Shown: one piece after another, positions 7,504 to 12,612 of the stretch
Position numbering within the stretch: position 1 is the stretch's first letter
Layout: each line of letters opens with the position of its first letter
From: Gammaproteobacteria bacterium
GTDB lineage: Bacteria > Pseudomonadota > Gammaproteobacteria > Pseudomonadales > GM7GCV1
Assembly: GCA_030830945.1 (NCBI GenBank)
Contig: JAURLY010000255.1
Location: 1 to 12,612 of the forward strand
Reading direction: 5' to 3'
Length of the DNA: 12,612 bases
Notes under the pieces: model-generated
Told to the model about the DNA's origin: nothing
The model's database searches: none
The model's input: the letters and a program-made list of their open reading frames with translations, nothing else
Position numbers and translations under genes: made by a program

Positions 7504-8069
7504 ATGAACTCTCTGAAGTCAATACTGCTTAGACAGGGAAGTATAGGTGCTCTCATGCACTTGGGAGCAATGTTGTCGGGTTTTATAAGTGCAATCATTC
7601 TTGCAAGAGCTCTTGGGGCAGAGGGCTTAGGTGTCTATGCTGCAACTTTTGCCCTTTTAACTATATGTAGTATGCCTCTGGAGTTCGGGCTGCCCTCCCT
7701 GGTTACAAGAGAAGTAGCTAAGTACTGGCAAACAGATGACCATTCACATATTCGTGGGTTGCTTAAATTTAGTTTTTTTTCACAGCCTTTGCTTTCCCTC
7801 CACTAGCTTTGCTGGCTGCTTTTCTTGTCACGATATCCCCCTGGAGCGCGGAACTGGTTACCCAAGATTTATGGTGGCTGCTGTTGGTATATATATATTT
7901 GAATGGAGTAAAAAGTGTGGGGGCAGCTTTTCTCTCTGGATCTCATGCATTGGTAAGGGCCCAGTTCCCATCACTGGTACTGTCACCCTTTAGTTTCCTG
8001 AATAAAGGGGAAAATTCGAGCACGAGTTTTGAGTATTTTCCAGGCTGGTTTTTTGCTCGGCTATCGTAG
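7504..8069 (+). pseudogene. Wzx-type polysaccharide flippase, frameshifted and truncated
   Basis: Wzx proteins carry lipid-linked oligosaccharide repeats across the inner membrane through about 12 to 14 transmembrane helices. The first frame (ATG 7504, stop 7804-7806) gives 100 residues with the family-like start MNSLKSILLRQGSIGALMHL, ILARALGAEGLGVYAATFAL and GLPSLVTREVAKYW. Around 7795-7803 the homology passes to another frame, which continues with LALLAAFLVTISPW, WWLLLVYIYLNGVKSVGAAF and ALVRAQFPSLVLSPF before losing resemblance near 7990 and stopping at 8067-8069. One-base loss or gain explains the shift. Wzx proteins are normally 400 to 500 residues, so more than half is missing and no later helices are seen downstream. 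It starts 13 bases after the epimerase stop. Most likely a dead gene; the exact frameshift base cannot be fixed by eye. Confidence 0.8.
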
Positions 8070-8122
8070 CAATCCCGCTCTCGCTGAGACAAGCGTTAAC
8101 TGCTTTAATGGGTCTTTTTTCT

Positions 8123-8151
8123 TTGACAGATCAGATACATATCCCTATCAT
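8123..8151 (+). promoter_or_regulatory. Near-consensus sigma70 promoter for yceD-rpmF-plsX-fab genes
   Basis: A perfect -35 box TTGACA (8123-8128) is followed after exactly 17 bases by TATCAT (8146-8151), one mismatch from TATAAT. The predicted start point is near 8158. It lies at the right edge of the polysaccharide block and would keep the lipid and ribosome genes expressed whatever lies upstream. It also argues against the ATG codons at 8108 and 8150 as starts of yceD, since they would fall upstream of or in the promoter. Confidence 0.7.
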
Positions 8152-8182
8152 GGCGCGCCCTGAGATGACCCCGGCCAAGACT

Positions 8183-8689
8183 ATGCTTCCCAAGATCGTT
8201 GATCCCAGAAGATTGGCAGATCAGGGAGCGACCCTGAAAGGCTCTGTGGCAGCAGAAAATTTGCCCAGAATCAGTCAGGATGCCGTTCCCTTATCGGAGG
8301 TTCAGGTCGAGTTGGCTTTTACCCGGGGAGATCAGGGAAGAATCGGTGTAAAAGGGTTTGTCAGCGGGCAATTTGAATTGATGTGCCAGCGCTGCATGGA
8401 CACTGTTGTTACCGAGGTAACGCAGCCGGTTGATCTGGTTGTTGTTTGGAACGACGACCAATCACGTTCCGTTCCAAGAGAGCTTGATCCTTGGGAAGTG
8501 GATGAGCAGGCAAACCTGTTCGAACTGATAGAAGATGAGATTTTATTGGCCTTGCCGCTTGTTGCGAAGCACCCGGTGGGGCAATGCCAGCCTCCGAAAA
8601 TTCCCGAACAGGGCATTCCGGAGCCGGAAGAAGGTCGTCAAAAGCCTTTTGAAATTTTGAAAGAACTAACGAAGCCTTCAGACAAATAA
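8183..8689 (+). CDS. yceD: YceD/DUF177 family protein
   Basis: YceD (DUF177) is a small conserved protein almost always encoded just before rpmF; it has been linked to 23S rRNA and large-subunit maturation in bacteria and plants, though its biochemical role is not settled. The product has the family features: an N-terminal MLPKIVDPRRLADQGATLKG, the paired cysteines CQRC near the middle (8390s), an acidic stretch (PWEVDEQANLFELIEDEILL) and LPLVAKHP before the end. I place the start at 8183 (168 residues) because homologs begin close to this VDPRRLA region and because the strong promoter at 8123-8151 predicts transcripts starting near 8158. ATG 8165 is a possible alternative; the longest frame begins at 8108. 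There is no strong ribosome site before any of these. rpmF follows 71 bases later. Confidence 0.88.
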   Translation: MLPKIVDPRRLADQGATLKGSVAAENLPRISQDAVPLSEVQVELAFTRGDQGRIGVKGFVSGQFELMCQRCMDTVVTEVTQPVDLVVVWNDDQSRSVPRELDPWEVDEQANLFELIEDEILLALPLVAKHPVGQCQPPKIPEQGIPEPEEGRQKPFEILKELTKPSDK

Positions 8690-8700
8690 GTCTGCTGGCG

Positions 8701-8728
8701 TTACAGAAGGTCGGTAGATGTTCTGTAA
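8701..8728 (+). repeat. Perfect 8-bp inverted repeat between yceD and rpmF
   Basis: TTACAGAA (8701-8708) and TTCTGTAA (8721-8728) flank a 12-base loop. No T run follows, so it is not a terminator. It sits 32 bases before the rpmF start in the transcript leader. It may be an RNA-processing or regulatory hairpin, or an operator; the sequence does not decide. Confidence 0.4.
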
Positions 8729-8760
8729 AGCAAGATTAATCGTATATTTGGGAGCATCAA

Positions 8761-8958
8761 ATGGCTGTTCAAAAAAGCAAAGTAACTCGCTCACGTCGGG
8801 GTCAGCGCCGTTCACACGACTCATTGTCTGAAGCGGCATTATCGGTAGACCCGGTTTCTGGCGAAAAGCATCGTCGTCATCAAATTACGGCGGACGGTTT
8901 TTACCGTGGTCGCAAGGTCGTTGAGACCAAAAACGACGTCGTCGAAATAGAAGAATAA
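8761..8958 (+). CDS. rpmF: 50S ribosomal protein L32
   Basis: L32 is a small basic protein of the large ribosomal subunit. The 65-residue product starts MAVQKSKVTRSRRGQRRSHD, has the conserved SLSEAALSVDPVSGEKHRRHQ and ends with FYRGRKVVETKNDVVEIEE. There are no zinc-binding cysteines, so it is the zinc-independent form usual in gammaproteobacteria. GGGAG lies six bases before the ATG. Location between yceD and plsX is highly conserved and couples ribosome and lipid gene expression. The acidic C-terminal tail is slightly longer than in Pseudomonas or E. coli (about 57 to 60 residues). Confidence 0.97.
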   Translation: MAVQKSKVTRSRRGQRRSHDSLSEAALSVDPVSGEKHRRHQITADGFYRGRKVVETKNDVVEIEE

Positions 8959-9022
8959 CTTTCACCTTGGCAGCTGAATCGTTGGTTGCCGGTAAATTGT
9001 CGGGTTTATCCACGACTAATTT

Positions 9023-10006
9023 ATGACGCGTATCGCTGTTGATTTGCAAGGAGGAGACTTAGGGTCTCCTCCTTTTGTTTTGGGCGTGCTGGATGTTCTG
9101 GAACGCTGTCCAGATTTGCAAGTCATTCTATTGGGTGACACAGAGCCCGATTCGCTTCCGGAAAAAATTGCCTCCCGGGTAGAATTTATCAAAATCATGG
9201 TGTCGGTCGACTCTCATGAAAGTCCATCAAGCGCTCTTCGGAATAAGGGCGATTCCTCCATGGCCACGGCTATTCGCCTTTTGGCTGGAAACAAGGTCGA
9301 TGCAGTAGTCAGTGCGGGCAATACAGGTGCGCTGGTTGGGTTTGGTGTCCAGATCCTGGGCGTTTCGGACGGGGTGTCACGTCCAGCGATTGGTGCGGCT
9401 ATTCCCACCCATGTTGGTAAAACCTGGCTGCTTGATGTGGGAGCTACCCTTAACGATTCTGCTGAAAGATTAATTGAGCTTGCAAAGATAGGCTCGGCGC
9501 TCAGTCGCGTTTCTGAAAACATACAAAAGCCGCGTATATCCCTGCTAAATGTTGGCAGTGAAGCCAATAAAGGGACAGCAGAGCACAAATTAGCGGCTTC
9601 CCAGCTGCAAGAAATGGCGGATCTGGAATTTGCGGGCTATGTCGAAGGCGATGGGCTGTTCAACGGCAGGCAGGATGTCGTTGTCTGTGACGGCTACACC
9701 GGCAATATAACGATAAAAACTGCTCAGGGATTGTCTCGATTGCTGCAGGAAGAGCGCGATCTGGCCTATAACTCCTCGGTGCTTGCCCGGCTTGCCTTGG
9801 CACTCGCCAAGCCTGCCATTAAGAAATTTTCGAAACGAATCAATCCTTCACTATATAATGGTGCGCCTTTGCTTGGCTTAAATGGCCTCATCGTCAAAAG
9901 TCATGGCAGTGCTGACCAACAGTCATTTGCCAATGCAGTTCAGGTTGCTGTGAATATGGCTAACAATGGGCTCGTCTCGGCAATAAATGCGGATGTACGG
10001 GTATAA
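9023..10006 (+). CDS. plsX: Phosphate acyltransferase PlsX
   Basis: PlsX makes acyl-phosphate from acyl-ACP at the membrane surface; PlsY then transfers the acyl chain to glycerol 3-phosphate to begin phospholipid synthesis. The 327-residue product has VDLQGGDLGSPP near the start (the family usually shows DAMGGD, so the Met-to-Gln change is unusual but the GGD is kept), LGDTE, the core motif VSAGNTGALVGFG, LLDVGATL, LLNVGSEANKGT, GYVEGDGLFNGRQDVVVCDG and YNGAPLLGLNG. Length is normal or slightly short (E. coli about 356). The ATG at 9023 is fixed by the N-terminal motif, but no Shine-Dalgarno sequence is visible before it, so translation may depend on coupling to rpmF, 64 bases upstream. fabD follows 32 bases later. 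Confidence 0.95.
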   Translation: MTRIAVDLQGGDLGSPPFVLGVLDVLERCPDLQVILLGDTEPDSLPEKIASRVEFIKIMVSVDSHESPSSALRNKGDSSMATAIRLLAGNKVDAVVSAGNTGALVGFGVQILGVSDGVSRPAIGAAIPTHVGKTWLLDVGATLNDSAERLIELAKIGSALSRVSENIQKPRISLLNVGSEANKGTAEHKLAASQLQEMADLEFAGYVEGDGLFNGRQDVVVCDGYTGNITIKTAQGLSRLLQEERDLAYNSSVLARLALALAKPAIKKFSKRINPSLYNGAPLLGLNGLIVKSHGSADQQSFANAVQVAVNMANNGLVSAINADVRV

Positions 10007-10038
10007 CAATCAATGACAAGGCTTAAGAAGGGGAGTAG

Positions 10039-10980
10039 ATGACCCAGCCTAATCTAGCATTTGTATTTCCCGGTCAGGGATCACAGAAAATAGGCATGCT
10101 GGCAGATATAGCCAAGCAACATGAGTCGCTTCTGGAAACCTTTGACGGAGCGTCTGAGCAACTTGGCTATGACCTTTGGGATCTTTCCCAATATGGTAGT
10201 CAGGAAGAAATCAGCCGGACGGAGATTACCCAGCCATTGCTTCTTACTGCCAGTGTCGCAATTTGGCGGCTCTGGCAATCATTGGATGGCGCTATGCCTG
10301 CGGCGATGGCCGGTCACAGTTTAGGTGAGTGGTCGGCACTGGTATGTGCAGGTGTGGTGGACTTTCTTGACGCACTCAACCTGGTACAAAAACGTGCCAA
10401 GTATATGCAGACAGCCGTTCCTGCCGGACAGGGTGGCATGACGGCCATTGTAGGGCTTGAGGACGAAAAAATACGGGATGCGTGTAATTCTGTATCAAAT
10501 GGTGCAGTAGTCACCCCGGTAAACTTTAATGCCCCAGGGCAGGTCGTCATCGCTGGCGAAGCCGAGGCGGTAGCCAGGGCAGGCGAAGCCTGTAAAGACG
10601 CAGGTGCCAAAAGAGCATTGCCTTTGCCTGTAAGTGGTCCATTTCATACCAGTCTCATGCAGCCTGCGGCTGATAAGCTGGTCAAGGATATGGAAGACGT
10701 TGATTTTAACTCACCCCAGATTCCCGTGATCCACAATGTCACTGTGTCTGCTGAAACAGATCCTGCCGTTATTAAACAACTTATGATTCGACAGATCACC
10801 GGGCCGGTTCCCTGGGTTTCTACCCTAGAAAAACTGGCCGAAATGGGGGTTCAAACCCTGGTTGAGTGTGGGCCTGGCAGGGTTTTATCCGGTCTTAATC
10901 GTCGCATTTTGCGCGATTTGGATAATCAGGCCACAGATACTTTGGACACGCTTCAAGCAGCTGTGTCAGCAACCAAATAG
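10039..10980 (+). CDS. fabD: Malonyl-CoA:ACP transacylase FabD
   Basis: FabD moves the malonyl group from coenzyme A to acyl carrier protein, supplying the two-carbon donor for chain elongation in the cytoplasm. The 313-residue product shows the start FVFPGQGSQKIGM with oxyanion-hole Q13, the nucleophile elbow GHSLGEW with S94, R119 (VQKRAKYMQ) which binds the malonyl carboxylate, and catalytic H203 in VSGPFHTSLM. These correspond to E. coli Q11, S92, R117 and H201. The motif reads GHSLGEW where most homologs have GHSLGEY; this is a conservative aromatic change. AAGGGGAG just upstream is a strong ribosome site. There is no fabH between plsX and fabD, unlike E. coli but like Pseudomonas. fabG starts 12 bases after the stop. 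Confidence 0.97.
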   Translation: MTQPNLAFVFPGQGSQKIGMLADIAKQHESLLETFDGASEQLGYDLWDLSQYGSQEEISRTEITQPLLLTASVAIWRLWQSLDGAMPAAMAGHSLGEWSALVCAGVVDFLDALNLVQKRAKYMQTAVPAGQGGMTAIVGLEDEKIRDACNSVSNGAVVTPVNFNAPGQVVIAGEAEAVARAGEACKDAGAKRALPLPVSGPFHTSLMQPAADKLVKDMEDVDFNSPQIPVIHNVTVSAETDPAVIKQLMIRQITGPVPWVSTLEKLAEMGVQTLVECGPGRVLSGLNRRILRDLDNQATDTLDTLQAAVSATK

Positions 10981-10992
10981 AGAGGAGTCAGC

Positions 10993-11736
10993 ATGTCTTT
11001 GGAAGGAAAAATTGCTTTGGTGACGGGTGCCAGTCGGGGTATTGGTGCTGCCATCGCCGAAGTCTTAGGTACCGCTGGAGCAACCGTTATTGGTACGGCA
11101 ACCAGTGAAAGTGGCGCGGAAGCCATAAGTCAGCGTTTTAAAGAGCAGTGTGTTTCGGGTAAGGGGGCGCAGCTAAATGTCACCCAACCAGAATCTGTTG
11201 AACAACTGATCAAGGCCATTACTGATGAATTCGGCGCTCCGACCATCCTGGTTAATAACGCAGGTATTACTCGTGACAATCTGATGTTACGGATGAAAGA
11301 TGACGAATGGAATGATGTCATTGATACCAATTTGAATGCGGTTTTTCGAGTAACCAAAGCTTGTTTGCGAGGCATGACCAAGGCTCGCTGGGGGCGAATT
11401 ATCAACATTAGCTCCGTTGTAGGCAGCATGGGAAACATGGGTCAATGTAACTATGCAGCCACAAAAGCAGGGGTTGCGGGCTTCGCCAGGTCACTTGCAA
11501 AAGAAATTGGTGGTAGGAGAATTACGGTAAATACGGTCGCTCCAGGCTTCATAGACACCGATATGACCAAGGTTTTGGAGGATGCACAAAAAGATACAAT
11601 GCTTTCTATCATTCCTTTGCAACGTCTTGGAAAACCAGAAGAAATTGCCTCAGTGGTAGGCTTCCTTTCTTCGGAGGGAGCGGCCTATATCACCGGTGAA
11701 ACCATCCATGTTAATGGTGGGATGTATATGAATTAG
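10993..11736 (+). CDS. fabG: 3-oxoacyl-ACP reductase FabG
   Basis: FabG reduces beta-ketoacyl-ACP with NADPH, the first reduction of each fatty-acid elongation cycle. The 247-residue short-chain dehydrogenase has the nucleotide-binding TGASRGIG (11-18), NNAG (88-91), and the catalytic tetrad N113, S141, Y154 and K158 (NISSVVG and NYAATK). LVNNAGITRDNLMLRMKDDEW and the C-terminal HVNGGMYMN are FabG hallmarks that separate it from other SDR enzymes. GAGGAG gives a clear ribosome site. It forms a tight pair with fabD (12-base gap) and is followed by a 148-base gap before acpP. Confidence 0.97.
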   Translation: MSLEGKIALVTGASRGIGAAIAEVLGTAGATVIGTATSESGAEAISQRFKEQCVSGKGAQLNVTQPESVEQLIKAITDEFGAPTILVNNAGITRDNLMLRMKDDEWNDVIDTNLNAVFRVTKACLRGMTKARWGRIINISSVVGSMGNMGQCNYAATKAGVAGFARSLAKEIGGRRITVNTVAPGFIDTDMTKVLEDAQKDTMLSIIPLQRLGKPEEIASVVGFLSSEGAAYITGETIHVNGGMYMN

Positions 11737-11763
11737 CGCCAAAATAGTGCGCAAAGAAGCCTT

Positions 11764-11790
11764 TTGCTATATGACCGAAGTATGTAAAAT
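11764..11790 (+). promoter_or_regulatory. Candidate promoter of acpP
   Basis: TTGCTA (11764-11769) and TAAAAT (11785-11790) are 15 bases apart, a little short of optimum. It lies in the 148-base gap before acpP, a gene usually expressed far more than its neighbours and often with its own promoter. Motif evidence only. Confidence 0.35.
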
Positions 11791-11801
11791 GGCCGCCTCT
11801 C

Positions 11802-11848
11802 GATTTCAGGCTTACACTTAACTTAACTTTTTAGCATTTCCTGAAATC
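11802..11848 (+). repeat. Perfect 9-bp inverted repeat in the acpP leader
   Basis: GATTTCAGG (11802-11810) and CCTGAAATC (11840-11848) are exact reverse complements with a 29-base AT-rich spacer, which itself holds a tandem CTTAA-like repeat (about 11812-11830). No T run follows the second arm. It lies directly downstream of the candidate acpP promoter and 36 bases before the acpP ATG. It could be an mRNA stem closing a large loop or a split operator. It does not resemble the FadR consensus as I know it. Confidence 0.5.
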
Positions 11849-11884
11849 CACGGTTACTTAAATTTATGGGGAGACCAAAAAATC

Positions 11885-12121
11885 ATGAGTGACATCGAAC
11901 AACGCGTAAGAAAGATCGTTGCCGAACAACTCGGTGTTAACGAGGACGAAGTGAAAAACGAAGCCTCTTTCGTAGACGATCTTGGTGCAGATTCGCTCGA
12001 TACAGTAGAGCTCGTTATGGCTTTGGAAGAAGAATTCGAAACCGAAATTCCTGACGAAGAAGCAGAAAAAATTTCGACTGTTCAACTGGCTATTGATTAC
12101 ATCAATAATAATCTCGCCTAA
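11885..12121 (+). CDS. acpP: Acyl carrier protein
   Basis: AcpP carries growing acyl chains on a phosphopantetheine arm for fatty-acid, phospholipid, lipid A and lipoate synthesis. The 78-residue acidic protein contains DLGADSLDTVELVMALEEEF with the modified serine S37, and ends with STVQLAIDYINNNLA. Length and sequence closely match E. coli AcpP. GGGGAG lies about nine bases before the ATG. It is followed by a strong terminator rather than by fabF, which usually comes next in relatives. Confidence 0.98.
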   Translation: MSDIEQRVRKIVAEQLGVNEDEVKNEASFVDDLGADSLDTVELVMALEEEFETEIPDEEAEKISTVQLAIDYINNNLA

Positions 12122-12143
12122 GTACAAGTCTGGAATCGCAAGG

Positions 12144-12175
12144 ACCGGTTGGATTTGAATCCAGCCGGTTTTTTT
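12144..12175 (+). terminator. Rho-independent terminator after acpP
   Basis: ACCGGTTGGAT (12144-12154) pairs with ATCCAGCCGGT (12159-12169), an 11-bp stem with one G-U pair and a TTGA loop, followed directly by a run of T (12169-12175). This is a textbook terminator ending the acpP transcript and isolating it from pabC. Confidence 0.9.
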
Positions 12176-12198
12176 GTGCCTGTCGTTTGAGATGAGAA

Positions 12199-12612
12199 AT
12201 GTCAGAAACCTGGTGGTTTAATGGCCAACAAACAGCAATGATTCCGGCTTATAGCCGTGGTCTTGCGTATGGGGATGGCTTGTTCGAAACCATTCGGGTG
12301 GTGGAAAGTGATATCCCATTATTGTCATACCACCTTTCCAGACTTGAGAGAGGGGCAGACAGATTGGGCCTCGTTCTGAACTGGGCGGCAGTAGATTCAG
12401 CGATTGCGCAGGCCGTTTCCTCTGGTGGCCAAGGTCAATATGTGCTCAAACTCATTTGCACTCGATCAGGTCAAGCAAAAGGTTATATGCCAGACGAGAG
12501 TAATGTGGACATTTTGCTTAGGCTCTCGCCCCTTTGGATTGAAAGTGAATCCAAAAGCCTCAAAGCAGAATTATGCGACACAAGACTCGCCTGCCAACCC
12601 GCACTTGCCGGA
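12199..12612 (+). CDS. pabC: 4-amino-4-deoxychorismate lyase, N-terminal 138 residues (3' end outside window)
   Basis: PabC is a PLP enzyme that splits aminodeoxychorismate to para-aminobenzoate and pyruvate for folate synthesis. The start MSETWWFNGQ, then SRGLAYGDGLFETIRVV, LLSYHLSRLERGADRLGL, YVLKLICTRSGQAKGY and LCDTRLACQPALAG, are typical of this fold-type IV aminotransferase-like family; E. coli PabC has the matching DRATQFGDGCFTTARV region. The window stops just before the place where homologs carry the PLP-binding lysine (LKHLNRLEQV-like), so activity cannot be judged here. The start at 12199 lies 24 bases after the terminator T run, with a weak GAGATGAG ribosome site. pabC near acpP is conserved, but fabF normally stands between them. 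A promoter after the terminator is not obvious. Confidence 0.88.
   Translation, partial: MSETWWFNGQQTAMIPAYSRGLAYGDGLFETIRVVESDIPLLSYHLSRLERGADRLGLVLNWAAVDSAIAQAVSSGGQGQYVLKLICTRSGQAKGYMPDESNVDILLRLSPLWIESESKSLKAELCDTRLACQPALAG

Noticed and set aside
6996..7598. 200-codon minus-strand frame opposite the epimerase and flippase start
   Set aside because: It runs antisense to a clearly recognised epimerase and shows no domain or ribosome site.
8050..8110. Minus-strand reading LTLVSARAGLLR that faintly recalls a Maf protein start
   Set aside because: It hits a stop at once, lacks the Ser-Pro-Arg-Arg part of the motif, and what follows does not resemble Maf; probably chance.

Overview
The window suggests a gammaproteobacterium of the Pseudomonas/Cellvibrio/marine type. 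RNase E (rne) lies opposite rluC, and a HAD phosphatase follows rluC. Further along come yceD, rpmF, plsX, fabD, fabG, acpP and pabC, with no fabH between plsX and fabD, which is the Pseudomonas-like order rather than that of E. coli. Base composition looks moderate, and the exact genus cannot be read from the sequence alone.

Layout. Positions 1-2106 (minus strand) hold the first 702 codons of rne, whose end lies outside the window. Positions 2107-2578 are a long divergent intergenic region with a good sigma70-type promoter for rne, a predicted leader of about 415 nt with inverted repeats, and a weaker promoter candidate for rluC. rluC (2579-3541) and a HAD hydrolase (3545-4177) are tightly coupled. 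Positions 4266-8069 hold a block of surface-polysaccharide genes: an intact TviB-type UDP-N-acetylglucosamine 6-dehydrogenase, an FkbM-family methyltransferase broken by an in-frame TGA, an intact UDP-glucuronate-4-epimerase-type enzyme, and a Wzx-type flippase that is frameshifted and cut short. From about 8123 the core locus resumes with a near-consensus promoter, then yceD (DUF177), rpmF, plsX, fabD, fabG, acpP, a strong rho-independent terminator and the first half of pabC.

How the genes work together. The right half is the classic cluster joining the ribosome (L32), phospholipid synthesis (PlsX) and fatty-acid synthesis (FabD loads malonate on ACP, FabG reduces the ketoacyl-ACP, AcpP carries the chain). 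The middle block would supply activated uronic sugars, modify a sugar or glycan, and flip the lipid-linked repeat, but it has no glycosyltransferase or polymerase and two of its four genes are broken. It reads as the decaying remnant of a larger O-antigen or capsule cluster inserted in a housekeeping locus, in the place where sppA and maf often lie in relatives. I see no transposase, tRNA, rRNA, CRISPR array or phage gene. I did not find a convincing wholly new system; the best leads are the decayed polysaccharide island, the rne leader, the acpP leader inverted repeat and the missing fabF.
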